Origin: Chloroflexota bacterium
GTDB taxonomy: Bacteria; Chloroflexota; Anaerolineae; Caldilineales; Caldilineaceae
Direction of reading: 5' to 3'
Assembly (NCBI GenBank): GCA_024277175.1
Contig: JAJRVT010000439.1
Coordinates: forward strand, 1 to 49,755
DNA length: 49,755 nucleotides
The number at the start of each line of letters is the position of its first letter. Within the stretch, counting starts at the first letter, position 1. Under the pieces are notes generated by a model that saw nothing but the letters and a program-made list of their open reading frames with translations, ran no database searches and had not been told where the DNA came from. The translations under genes were made by a program, and so were the position numbers. Below are positions 1 through 9,436 of the stretch, piece by piece.

Positions 1-130
1 GCAAGGCAGGAGCAGATAAAATTCTTGTGCGTCTCCCGTCAGGATCCCGCCTTACCTTGTGGTGGACCGAATATACTTTACCGCACGAAAGGCGGTTTGA
101 TCAATGACCGTCTACAAAACCCATAATACC

Positions 131-219
131 AGAACGCGGAAACTCCGGATTGAACGGATTTCCACGGATAGTTTTGGAAAATCCGTGGGAATTTGCCCAA
201 TCCGGAGTTTCCGCGTTCT
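131..219. repeat. Long inverted repeat ending in the DUF4336 remnant's stop codon
   Basis: A perfect 22-bp inverted repeat (131-152 against 198-219, starting AGAACGCGGAAACTCC) encloses a second, nearly perfect arm pair with the words CCACGGAT and ATCCGTGG. The right arm runs into the stop codon of the decayed DUF4336 gene at 218-220. Related words such as ATCCGCGT recur near 3885 and 40670, so this looks like one copy of a dispersed intergenic repeat. It could also act as a minus-strand transcript end. Nothing gene-like was found at 1-130. Confidence 0.8.
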
Positions 220-557
220 ATTCCAGCCAGCGGAAGGCGCGCTTCAACTCTTCCACGCCGTTCTCAGGATACCAGCGCCCGTGGGCCAGGATAATCCGCT
301 CCGGCTCCCAGGCCAGCATGCGCTCATAGGCTTCCCTGGCCTGATCCTTGTGTCCCCGGAACGTCATCCGCAGATCGATGGGCATCTTGCCGTCCGGGTC
401 CACGTTGCCGGCCATCCTGAGCAAAAAGGCGTACTTGCGGGAAACCCGATCAAGCTCGAAATTTTCGATGATGTCGGTTAGGATCAGGATGCGGATCGTC
501 ATCCACCGGCTTCAGGGTGTTGATGGGTTCGTACAGTTTGATGGGCGTTTCACTCAT
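218..557 (-). pseudogene. Internally deleted DUF4336 (metallo-beta-lactamase-like) gene
   Basis: Reading the minus strand, an ATG at 557 overlaps the stop of the upstream AI-2E gene (ATGA overlap) and gives MSETPIKLYEPINTLKP, which looks like the normal N-terminus of DUF4336 proteins. After about 20 residues the frame breaks. From 502 to 218 another frame gives a normal-looking C-terminus (ILTDIIENFELD, later ILAHGRWYPENG, ending in RWLE). The central metal-binding part, usually more than 100 residues, is missing. The C-terminal piece has its own ATG at 502 and could be made as a 94-residue fragment. The family call rests on recognising both end motifs. An assembly error cannot be excluded. 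Confidence 0.7.
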
Positions 558-1639
558 GATGGTGGAGCCTCCGTAGAGACGGGCTGGGCGCCGGTGTCAG
601 TGCGCACGTCACCGCTGATCAGCTCGGCCACCCAGCGGTTGTCCTCATCGGTTTCCAGCAGCAACTCCTTGATGGCGATGGTCAAGGGGACGCCCACAAT
701 CAGCCCCGGCGCGCCCAGGACCGCGCTCCAGATGATCAGCGACATGATGGACCAGAGGGGCGACAGATCCAGCCCCTCGCGCATGAAGGCGGGCTTCACC
801 ACTTGATTGATGAGTGAACTCAAAATCATGTAGATCAGCATGATAAGCAGGGCGGTGAGAGGCCCGAGCTTGAGCCAGGCCAGCAGGGCCACAGGGATCA
901 ACGCGATCCAGAATCCAACCAAGGGCACATAATTCATGACGAAATAGAGTGCGCCCCACATGACTGGAAACTCGATGCCGAATAAATAAAGCGTGAGCGC
1001 GATCACGCCGCCGCCGGCCAGCCCAACCACGGTTGTAATTCGAACATATTGGCGGATATTGTTGGTGAATCGATAAATGGTGAGAAATCGGGGATTCCCC
1101 TGGGCCAACTGGCGATCGATTTTTTCGGGGAAAATGAACGCTTCGATCATCATGAAGACGACCACCAGGATCGTCAGAAACAACAGCGAAACGCCGTTCA
1201 GGATACTGCCCAATAAGCCCTGGGCAAGCGCCAGCAGTTGATCTACATTGACAAGATTGATGACATCCGTGGCATTGATTCCATAGCGGAGCAAGAGCTC
1301 TTTAACCCCTGCTTCAGTCTGCTGGAATTGGGCTGCATATGAGGGCAGTAAGGCGATTGTGCGCGTGACGCTCAGGACGACGACTAATGCAATCGAAGTC
1401 ACTGCAAAGATCGCAACGGTCAGCCCCACAACCAACGCCATCCAGGCGGGGAAATTTCTCGTTTTCATCCAATACATAACCGGTGACGTCGCCAGGACGA
1501 TGATCAGGGCCAGAAAGAAGCTGCTGAAATAGTAGGACGCAGTGTGGAGAAAAAAAATTGACAGCCCAATGCTGGCGAAGCCAATGAAAAAGCGTAACGT
1601 GCTCGAAAAGTGGTTGGACAAGGCGGTTTCTGAGTTCAT
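554..1639 (-). CDS. AI-2E family transporter (PerM/TqsA-like membrane protein)
   Basis: A polytopic membrane protein of about 361 residues, the usual size for the AI-2E/PerM family, whose members are exporters or secondary transporters of often unknown substrate. It has an N-terminal pair of membrane helices (FFIGFASIGLSIFFL, then SSFFLALIIVLATSPV), a soluble middle segment and a C-terminal membrane block with PVMWGALYFVMNYVPLVG and GAPGLIVGVPL, which are typical of the family. The start MNSETALSN at 1639 is preferred. The open frame extends to 1771, but that part crosses an inverted repeat and encodes a proline-rich low-complexity stretch. The gene follows enolase on the same strand, and its stop overlaps the start of the decayed DUF4336 gene. 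Substrate cannot be told from sequence. Confidence 0.85.
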   Translation of the reverse strand: MNSETALSNHFSSTLRFFIGFASIGLSIFFLHTASYYFSSFFLALIIVLATSPVMYWMKTRNFPAWMALVVGLTVAIFAVTSIALVVVLSVTRTIALLPSYAAQFQQTEAGVKELLLRYGINATDVINLVNVDQLLALAQGLLGSILNGVSLLFLTILVVVFMMIEAFIFPEKIDRQLAQGNPRFLTIYRFTNNIRQYVRITTVVGLAGGGVIALTLYLFGIEFPVMWGALYFVMNYVPLVGFWIALIPVALLAWLKLGPLTALLIMLIYMILSSLINQVVKPAFMREGLDLSPLWSIMSLIIWSAVLGAPGLIVGVPLTIAIKELLLETDEDNRWVAELISGDVRTDTGAQPVSTEAPPS

Positions 1640-1719
1640 AAAAGGACCCTGTGGAGCGATCGGTTTGTGATCGGAGAAGCGGAAAATTATTAATACACGG
1701 GGGCGTAAACAGCCACACA

Positions 1720-1780
1720 GTTTGTAGTAGGGCCTTAGCGCGGGTGGCGGCGGGGCTGCGCTAAGGCCCATGCTACAAAC
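1720..1780. repeat. Inverted repeat between enolase and AI-2E gene
   Basis: Arms at 1720-1741 and 1758-1780 are complementary over about 20 bp (GCGCTAAGGCCC inner part, CTACAAAC outer part) with one small bulge. It lies 27 bp past the enolase stop codon on the minus strand and has no T-run. It may end or stabilise the enolase transcript, or simply be a mobile intergenic repeat. Confidence 0.7.
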
Positions 1781-1806
1781 GGGTCATTCGTCTGTGCCCA
1801 ACTGTA

Positions 1807-3156
<1,350 letters not shown>

Positions 3157-3319
3157 TCAAGATAAAGCGTCGATTGCCCCGGTAAAAGGTTGTCTCGGAA
3201 TCGTAGCGTGAAACCTTCCCGCGCAAAATGCGTAGTGATTTGACAGAAACGACCTGTTCATCGCCCCGGTGCAGGACGCAAGATCGGTTCGAGTCGCCCC
3301 CAATGACAACGCAATCTCT

Positions 3320-3348
3320 ATTATAGTGCATTTCGGATGCAACGTTAA
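3320..3348 (-). promoter_or_regulatory. Predicted sigma-70-type promoter for enolase
   Basis: On the minus strand, TTAACG (3348-3343) and a perfect TATAAT (3325-3320) are separated by 17 bp. The resulting leader to the enolase ATG would be a little over 200 nt. The region also separates enolase from the divergent membrane-protein gene at 3369. Confidence 0.6.
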
Positions 3349-3368
3349 GCTACAGGTGAGGTGTAATC

Positions 3369-3839
3369 ATGACAAGCGCACAGGAACGCCCGAACGTCCC
3401 CCCCCGGATAGCCGCAGATGCAGGCGCGTCGTCGCTGGCGAGCGGGCTGGCGGCGACTGCCTCTTCTGGAGCGAGGACGGGTGACGATGGCGTCAAGCTG
3501 GTGGCCGTCTACCATTTCATGCTCGCCGGCCTGTTTCTGCTGGGCACGGTGGGGGTGGCCATCCCGGCCCTGTTCACCGGCGTGATCGGTGTGACGAATG
3601 AGCCGGACGCGCTGATCGCCTCTGTGATCCTGGCCATCATCGGCGCGCTGCTGATGACGTTTACGCTCCTTTTTCTCATTGTCGGCTATGGGCTGTGGAC
3701 CCGACGTCAATGGGCGCGCATCGCCGCGATCGTTTTGGCGATCCTGACTCTTTTCGGTTTTCCTATCGGCACGTTCATCGGCGCGCTGATCATCTGGTAT
3801 CTGGTCAGACCCGAGGTGGCGGCTGATTTCAGAGGGTAG
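3369..3839 (+). CDS. Small hydrophobic membrane protein, unknown function
   Basis: A 156-residue protein with a hydrophilic, alanine-rich N-terminus (about 40 residues) followed by three strong membrane segments: YHFMLAGLFLLGTVGVAIPAL, IASVILAIIGALLMTFTLLF and ARIAAIVLAILTLFGFPIG, the last running into GALIIWYLVRPEV. The GLWTRRQWAR loop between the second and third helices is a common feature of small, uncharacterised bacterial membrane proteins. It is transcribed divergently from enolase and converges with fabH, from which it is separated by a long perfect hairpin. No family name can be given with certainty. Confidence 0.75.
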   Translation: MTSAQERPNVPPRIAADAGASSLASGLAATASSGARTGDDGVKLVAVYHFMLAGLFLLGTVGVAIPALFTGVIGVTNEPDALIASVILAIIGALLMTFTLLFLIVGYGLWTRRQWARIAAIVLAILTLFGFPIGTFIGALIIWYLVRPEVAADFRG

Positions 3840-4092
3840 CCTCATCGAGAAACCTAAATACTGGACCTGCCCTGAAAATAGCCACGGATTACGCGGATTG
3901 TACAGATTTTTCATTCCCCGTGGCGCTGTATGGCAGCGTGAATGTCTTCCTGAAAGCTCACAGCCCCCTGGAAGGTCCAGTGAATAATTTCTGCCTGTCA
4001 GTTCTAGCAGAACAACGAAGATTCGCCGCAGAAACGCAAGGGACGCGAATTTTTTTCGCGTCCCTTGCGTTTCTGCGGCGAGAAGACATCTA
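3840..4092. other. Convergent intergenic region with two nested inverted repeats
   Basis: Between two converging genes. ACTGGACCT at 3860-3868 pairs with AGGTCCAGT at 3973-3981. GCCACGG near 3881 pairs with CCGTGGC near 3917. The long perfect hairpin at 4024-4080 follows. No coding sequence is supported here. Confidence 0.6.
4024..4080. terminator. Perfect 26-bp hairpin, likely bidirectional terminator
   Basis: 4024-4049 and 4055-4080 are perfectly complementary over 26 bp with a loop of five T residues. It lies between the converging membrane-protein and fabH genes, 12 bp from the fabH stop. The stem is much longer than a normal intrinsic terminator and no clear T-run follows, so a repeat-element origin is also possible. 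Confidence 0.7.
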
Positions 4093-5412
4093 TCAATCCG
4101 ACTTGTCCTCGGCTTCAGTTTCGGTTTCCGGTTCAAGCTCTTTCCCGTTCACCTTGTCCGCGGTCTTTTTGGGATCGTCTGTGCGAATGGGGCGTCCTTC
4201 CGGATCGGTGGGCAACACGGCCTGGGCCCAGCGCACCGCCCGTCTCCACATGCTGCGGGCGGCCGCCGCCTGATAGGTCGCCTGCCGCCGCGTCTGTTTC
4301 CACCAGCCCGCCTTTCGAGCCTCCACGGGCACGCTCCATTTGATAGCGGCCGCCGCCCAGGTCAGGCCAGCGCCAAAGCCTACGAAGACAATATTGTCCC
4401 CCGGATTCACCTTGCCCTCTTCGATGGCCTCACAGAGGGCAAGAGGGATGCTGGCCGTGCTGGTGTTACCATATTTTTGCAGATTGACGAACACTTTCTC
4501 TTCAGGAATCTTCAATTGCTTCAAGACGCTGCTTTGGATGATGCGCAAATTGGCCTGATGGGGGATGACCAGATCGATATCATCTACAGTCATATTGGCC
4601 CGGGTCACTACATCGCGGGTGGCCGACGCCATCACCTTGGTTGCAAAACGGAAGACGGCTTTGCCATCCATCCTGGCATAGTGACTGCCGTTGCTTACCG
4701 TCTCCAGGCTGGTGGGCATGGCGCTGCCGCCGGCGGGGATGATCAGTGCGTCGCCGCCCGATCCGTCGCTGCCCAACTTGGTGGTCAGGATGCCGCCAGG
4801 CACGTCACTCGCCGCCACCAACACTGCGCCCGCGCCATCGCCAAACAGCACGCAGGTGTTGCGATCCGTCCAGTCTACGATGCGGCTGAGCGTTTCTGAG
4901 CCAATGACCAGCACATATTCGGCGTCTCCGGCCAGGATCTGTCCCCGGGCCATGCCCAGGCCATAGACGAAGCCGGAGCAGGCCGCGAGCAGATCGTACG
5001 CGCCGGCGTTGTGTGCGCCCAACGCATCCTGAACCAGGCAGGCCGTGGCCGGGAAGATATGCTCCGGCGAACTGGTGGCGCAGATGATCAGGTCGACCTT
5101 GTTTGGGTGCACGTCCGCCACCGCCAGCGCCCGCCGCGCGGCCTCGGTGGCCAGGGTCGCGGTGGTCTGTTTGGGGTCAGTCACCACCCGCCTCTCTTCG
5201 ATGCCCGTGCGTGAGCGAATCCATTCATCCGTTGTATCGACGATCTGCTCCAGATCTTTATTGGTGATCACCTTCTCGGGGACTGAACATCCCCAGCCGA
5301 CGATCTGGGCGTAACGCCGGCCATCAGTCAAGTCAGGGACGTTAGCCATATTTTCGGTGGCTCCGTCACCAACGTCGGCGTCATTTACGCCGTTCTCAGA
5401 TACATTTGCCAT
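4093..5412 (-). CDS. fabH: 3-oxoacyl-ACP synthase III (FabH) with C-terminal extension
   Basis: Starts fatty-acid synthesis by condensing acyl-CoA with malonyl-ACP. The catalytic residues are in place: Cys145 in LLAACSGFVYGL, His285 in IPHQANLR and Asn316 in YGNTSTASIPLA. The core ends near residue 360 (TWAAAAIKW). A charged tail of about 80 residues follows, with RKAGWWKQTRRQ and an acidic lysine-containing end, and an extra 30 residues precede the core. Usual FabH is about 320-330 residues. The ATG at 5412 has an AGGAG site nine bases upstream. It lies 64 bp after fabF and probably shares its transcript. The tail's role is unknown. Confidence 0.95.
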   Translation of the reverse strand: MANVSENGVNDADVGDGATENMANVPDLTDGRRYAQIVGWGCSVPEKVITNKDLEQIVDTTDEWIRSRTGIEERRVVTDPKQTTATLATEAARRALAVADVHPNKVDLIICATSSPEHIFPATACLVQDALGAHNAGAYDLLAACSGFVYGLGMARGQILAGDAEYVLVIGSETLSRIVDWTDRNTCVLFGDGAGAVLVAASDVPGGILTTKLGSDGSGGDALIIPAGGSAMPTSLETVSNGSHYARMDGKAVFRFATKVMASATRDVVTRANMTVDDIDLVIPHQANLRIIQSSVLKQLKIPEEKVFVNLQKYGNTSTASIPLALCEAIEEGKVNPGDNIVFVGFGAGLTWAAAAIKWSVPVEARKAGWWKQTRRQATYQAAAARSMWRRAVRWAQAVLPTDPEGRPIRTDDPKKTADKVNGKELEPETETEAEDKSD

Positions 5413-5476
5413 TGATCCATCTCCTAAAATTCCTTATCGGACTTCCCCACGAACGGCCTGTCAAAATCCGGCTCGC

Positions 5477-6784
5477 TCAGCCGGCGTTTCCGTTCTGACC
5501 ATAACGTCGCAACATGATACAGGCGTTATGGCCGCCAAACCCAAAGCTGTTGCTTAGGGTCACATCGACCGTCGCCTTTTTAGCAGTCAACGGGGTGTAG
5601 TTCAGGTCGCATTCCGGATCGGGGTTTTCAAGATTGATCGTAGGTGGAATGACGCCCTCCTGGATCGTCTTGGCGCAGATAATAGTCTCCACCGCGCCTG
5701 CACCGCCCAGCAGATGTCCGAGCATACTTTTGGTGCTGCTGATGCTGACGTTGTACGCGTGCTCTCCCAGCACTTGCTTGATGGCCAACGTCTCGCCCTT
5801 GTCGTTGAGCCGGGTGGCCGTGCCGTGGGCGTTGATATAATCGATCTGCTCAGGCTGGACGCCGTAGTCAGCCGCCTTGCGCAGGGCCATGCGGATGGCG
5901 TCCACCGCGCCTCGTCCCTCGGCGTGGGGTGCAGCCATGTGAAATGCATCCGCGCTGCTGCCATAGCCGATGATCTCGGCGTGGATGTGTGCGTTGCGGG
6001 CCAGCGCGTGTTCCAGCCTCTCCAGCACCAGCACGGCCGCGCCCTCGCTCATGACAAAGCCGTCCCGGTCGGCGTCGAAGGGGCGGCAGGCGCCGGTCGG
6101 GTCATCATTGCGCCGGCTCAGCGCGCCCATGACGTCGAACCCCGCCACCGTAATCGGCAGCACCGCGGCCTCTGAACCGCCAACCACCATCACGTCCGCA
6201 TCGCCCCGGCGGATCAGTTCGAACGCCTCGCCGGTGGCCGAGGTGCCGCTGGCGCAGGCGCTGACCACCGAGTGGTTGGGCCCATGCAGACCGTACTTGA
6301 TGGCCAGGGAACCGGCTGCGCTGTCCACCAGCATGTTGGGGATCATGAAGGGGCTGACCCGGCGATAACCCTTGGCGTTGATAATGTCGACGTTCTTCAG
6401 CGTCGTATATAGGCCGCCAATGCCGCTGGCGATGATCGCACCCATACGCACCGGGTCTTCGGCTTCGAAATCAAGGGCGGAGTCCTGAATGGCTTCAGCC
6501 GCCGCTGCGATTGCGTATTGAATATAGGGATCGGTGCGCCGCGCTTCCTTGCGATCCATATAATTACGTGGGTCGAAGCCCTTGACCTCACCCACGAATT
6601 TCACGCCTACGTCTTTGGGATCGAAACGGGTGATGTAGCCGATGCCGGATTGACCGGCGATCAGACCCGCCCACAGTTCATCCACCGTCAGCCCCAGGGG
6701 CGTGATCGCGCCGATGCCTGTGATAACGACGCGGGTCGGGCCAGAGCCGTTCCCAGAAAATTCAGTGAGTGACATTGCAGCCAT
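5477..6784 (-). CDS. fabF: 3-oxoacyl-ACP synthase II (FabF)
   Basis: Elongating beta-ketoacyl-ACP synthase of type II fatty-acid synthesis. The Cys-His-His triad is visible: Cys177 in VSACASGTSATGE, His320 in NAHGTATRLNDKGE and His357 in KSMLGHLLGGAGA. Length is about 435 residues. Three ATGs lie close together at 6793, 6784 and 6775. The GGAGG ribosome site is only one base from the first but ten bases from the second, so 6784 is preferred. No acyl-carrier-protein gene lies between fabF and fabH, unlike many bacterial fab clusters. A weak upstream promoter cannot be defined. Confidence 0.95.
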   Translation of the reverse strand: MAAMSLTEFSGNGSGPTRVVITGIGAITPLGLTVDELWAGLIAGQSGIGYITRFDPKDVGVKFVGEVKGFDPRNYMDRKEARRTDPYIQYAIAAAAEAIQDSALDFEAEDPVRMGAIIASGIGGLYTTLKNVDIINAKGYRRVSPFMIPNMLVDSAAGSLAIKYGLHGPNHSVVSACASGTSATGEAFELIRRGDADVMVVGGSEAAVLPITVAGFDVMGALSRRNDDPTGACRPFDADRDGFVMSEGAAVLVLERLEHALARNAHIHAEIIGYGSSADAFHMAAPHAEGRGAVDAIRMALRKAADYGVQPEQIDYINAHGTATRLNDKGETLAIKQVLGEHAYNVSISSTKSMLGHLLGGAGAVETIICAKTIQEGVIPPTINLENPDPECDLNYTPLTAKKATVDVTLSNSFGFGGHNACIMLRRYGQNGNAG

Positions 6785-7213
6785 CTCGTTCATTCCTCCT
6801 TCGTATTTCTCTTATGGTGGATCGTGCGTTTTGACCGATCGCAGTCGTCTTTCCAATATTTCAGAGAAAAGTGACGCAGAATCCAGCGGAAAAGTTCTGT
6901 GGCTCGCTGCGCCTCCTTTGGCGACCCTCTGCGTAGCCCCCACTTTTCAAGAGTCAAGAGTGATGATCATAATAAAAACAGTGGGCGCGCAAAAAATAAA
7001 AACTGACGCCAATCGTCAGTGTTTCAGGGGGTGTTGCGTCTTCATTATCTGTTTTTGTTGACTGGTCGTTCGCCCATTCTCGCGTTACTATAACACGGCA
7101 ACAGAGGAGAAGTTGCGCTCGATTTGGCGAAAAGCGCGTGGCTGTTCAAGCTGGCTTGAGGAAATGCAAAGGCCGCGGGCGGATGCAAAATTTTGCATCC
7201 ATTTGAATCGAGC
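6785..7213. other. Intergenic region between radA and fabF
   Basis: About 430 bp without a credible gene. It holds a minus-strand intrinsic terminator at 6990-7020, which would end the radA transcript, and an imperfect inverted repeat pairing a TGACGCAGA-like arm near 6880 with TCTGCGT near 6935. The fabF promoter should lie between about 6800 and 6985, but no clear pair of hexamers was found. Confidence 0.5.
6990..7020 (-). terminator. Rho-independent terminator after radA
   Basis: On the minus strand a 7-bp stem (ACTGACG/CGTCAGT, five-base loop) is followed directly by TTTTTATTTTTT. It lies about 190 bp past the radA stop, a standard intrinsic-terminator form. Confidence 0.8.
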
Positions 7214-8590
7214 CTACCGCACCAGCGCCACGTCCAACGCTTCATGGAGGGTGCGCGCGCCGATGATTTCGATGTCCGGAGGGAAGTCTTCGCGTTTGCG
7301 TTTGACTACGTTGCGGGGAACCAGGGCGCCAGTGAAACCGAGCTTGGACGCTTCGTGGAGACGACGGGATATCTGGCCCACACTGCGCAGTTCGCCGCTG
7401 AGTCCCACCTCACCCACGATGGCCAGATCGGCGCGAACTGGCTTGTTGCGATAGCTGCTGGCGATGGCGATGGCCACCGAAAGGTCCGCGGCCGGCTCGT
7501 TGATGCGCATGCCGCCCACGATGTTCACGAAGATGTCCTGATCGCCCAGGTTCAGCCCCACCCGCTTGTTGAGCACCGCGGTCAGCAGCAGGAGCCGGTT
7601 GAGATCGATGCCGTTGGCCGTGCGCCGGGGCTGGCTGAAGGCCGTGTGGCTGGCCAGGGCCTGGACTTCCACCAGCAGCGGGCGGGTGCCCTCCATGGAG
7701 ACGGCGATAGCGCTGCCGGCCGCGTTGGGCAGGCGTTCGGCCAGAAATAGCTCGGACGGGTTGGTCACTTCCGCCATGCCCCGCTCCGTCATTTCGAAGA
7801 TGCCGACCTCGTTGGTGCTGCCAAAACGGTTCTTGACCGAGCGCAGCAGGCGGTAGGCGTGGAAGCGTTCGCCCTCCAGGTGCAGCACCACGTCCACCAT
7901 GTGCTCCAGCACCCGGGGACCGGCGATCATGCCCTCTTTGGTCACGTGGCCCACCAGAAAGACGGGGATGTTGTACTGTTTGGCCGTCCGCAACAGCAGG
8001 GCCGCGCAATCCCGCACCTGGCTCACCGTGCCCGCTGCGCTGGAGCCGTTTTCAGTATAGATGGCCTGGATGGAATCCACAATCACCAGCGCGGGGCGCA
8101 TCCGCTCGACGTTGGTCACGATCTGTTCGACTGCGATCTCGGCGAGGATGAACAGTTGGGCGGCGTCCAGCCCCAGGCGCGCGGCCCGGCGGCGGATCTG
8201 GTGGGCGCTCTCCTCCGCGCTCACGTAGAGGACGGGCGCGTGCTCCGCCACCTCCGCGGCCATCTGCAGGAGCAGGGTGCTCTTGCCGATGCCCGGATCG
8301 CCGCCCACCAACACGCCCGCCCCAGGCACGATGCCGCCGCCCAGCACCCGGTTCAACTCCGTGATCTGCAAACGGATGCGCGCCGAGCCGTCCGCGGGGA
8401 TGTCCGGGAGGGCCACCGGCCGCGCGGCGTTGGCGTCGACGACGGGCATGGCCGTGCGCCCCGGCTTCTGAACGCGCACGATCTCCTCTTCCAGCGTATT
8501 CCATTCGCCGCAGTCAGGGCATTTGCCCATCCACTTCATCTGCACGCCGCCACAGTTGGAGCAGACGTAGCGTGTTCTTGCTTTTGCCAT
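7214..8590 (-). CDS. radA: DNA repair protein RadA (Sms)
   Basis: A RecA-like ATPase that processes recombination branch intermediates. All domains are visible: an N-terminal zinc finger (Cys10, Cys13, Cys24, Cys27), Walker A GGDPGIGKST at residues 96-105, Walker B LVIVDSIQAI, the RadA-specific KNRFG motif in RSVKNRFGSTNEVG, and a C-terminal Lon-protease-like domain (LNLGDQDIFVNIVGG, LAIVGEVGLSGELR). The 458-residue length is normal. It is the last gene of a tight operon, eight bases after a YIP1-like membrane protein gene. The ribosome site is weak, suggesting coupling to the upstream gene. Confidence 0.97.
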   Translation of the reverse strand: MAKARTRYVCSNCGGVQMKWMGKCPDCGEWNTLEEEIVRVQKPGRTAMPVVDANAARPVALPDIPADGSARIRLQITELNRVLGGGIVPGAGVLVGGDPGIGKSTLLLQMAAEVAEHAPVLYVSAEESAHQIRRRAARLGLDAAQLFILAEIAVEQIVTNVERMRPALVIVDSIQAIYTENGSSAAGTVSQVRDCAALLLRTAKQYNIPVFLVGHVTKEGMIAGPRVLEHMVDVVLHLEGERFHAYRLLRSVKNRFGSTNEVGIFEMTERGMAEVTNPSELFLAERLPNAAGSAIAVSMEGTRPLLVEVQALASHTAFSQPRRTANGIDLNRLLLLTAVLNKRVGLNLGDQDIFVNIVGGMRINEPAADLSVAIAIASSYRNKPVRADLAIVGEVGLSGELRSVGQISRRLHEASKLGFTGALVPRNVVKRKREDFPPDIEIIGARTLHEALDVALVR

Positions 8591-8598
8591 GGACAGCC

Positions 8599-9432
8599 TC
8601 AGAAAGCGAACAGGAAAAGCGTCAGCACCGCGACGCCCAGCCCGACGATCAGGCCGATGAACGTCATGATGACCAGCGGTAAGAGGACGCTCAACACGGC
8701 GCGGCCGACGTCCAGGTCAGCGACCACCTGAACCGCGCGCACGTAGATGACGAACGCCCAGACCAGCGCAACCAAGCCGATCAGCGGGCCAATCCAGGGG
8801 ATAGGCGTCAGGGCCAGGAGAACCAGAGGCAGCGCGGCGTAGCTGACGCCGCCATAAAAGCGTTGCAGGGTGGTGGTCGCGCCCAGGATGTGGCAGATGA
8901 CGAGCACGCCCAGCCCGTAGAGGACCCAGACGGCTAGCCAGTGCAGGGGCATGGAGATCCATACGCCCAGCGCACTGAGCCCGGCGGCCAGCCAAGCCGG
9001 TAGCCAGGATCCCATGCTGGCGATGGTTCCGGTTGTGTCGGCAAGTCGCCATCCGCCGATGACCATAGGATTGGCGTCCCGGGCCCAACTCACAAAGGGC
9101 GCCACCGTTCCCCAACGCGCGGCCACAAACCAGTTGACCAGGAAGGGGATGAAGCCAGCCGCCAGGCCGGCGAGCGTGATCATGCCCATACCCTTGCGCA
9201 TAGTGGTGGCTGGGCAATTGCCCAGTTCGGCCTGGTCCGCCGCATCGCCGTCAATGGCTGTAATCAGGTTCAGCCGCAGCGCATTACGCATCTGCTTGAC
9301 GCTGGGCGTCCACTGTCGCCATTCCAATAATCCCGAGTCGGGGCAGTCTGTATAAGGACTCATCGCGTCTATGATGTCGGTTTGAGGCGCGAATTGCGTC
9401 CCTTCCTGATTCGGACGATCTTGAATAGTCAT
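8599..9432 (-). CDS. YIP1-family-like membrane protein (first of pair, next to radA)
   Basis: 277 residues: a hydrophilic N-terminus of about 65 residues, then five hydrophobic segments, ending LSVLLPLVIMTFIGLIVGLG and VAVLTLFLFAF. The layout, with LQRFYGGVSYAALPLVLLALTPIPW in the middle, resembles Yip1-domain proteins, whose bacterial members are of unknown function. It shares size and pattern with the gene just upstream, suggesting an old duplication. GGGGGA precedes the ATG. Only four bases separate it from the upstream stop and eight from radA, so all three are surely one operon. Confidence 0.75.
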   Translation of the reverse strand: MTIQDRPNQEGTQFAPQTDIIDAMSPYTDCPDSGLLEWRQWTPSVKQMRNALRLNLITAIDGDAADQAELGNCPATTMRKGMGMITLAGLAAGFIPFLVNWFVAARWGTVAPFVSWARDANPMVIGGWRLADTTGTIASMGSWLPAWLAAGLSALGVWISMPLHWLAVWVLYGLGVLVICHILGATTTLQRFYGGVSYAALPLVLLALTPIPWIGPLIGLVALVWAFVIYVRAVQVVADLDVGRAVLSVLLPLVIMTFIGLIVGLGVAVLTLFLFAF

Positions 9433-9436
9433 GATG

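Noticed and set aside
3270-3305. GGTTCGAGTC followed by GCCCCCA, resembling the T-arm and 3' end of a tRNA or tmRNA
   Set aside because: The would-be T-stem does not pair and no matching acceptor arm (TGGGGGC) or anticodon arm lies upstream.
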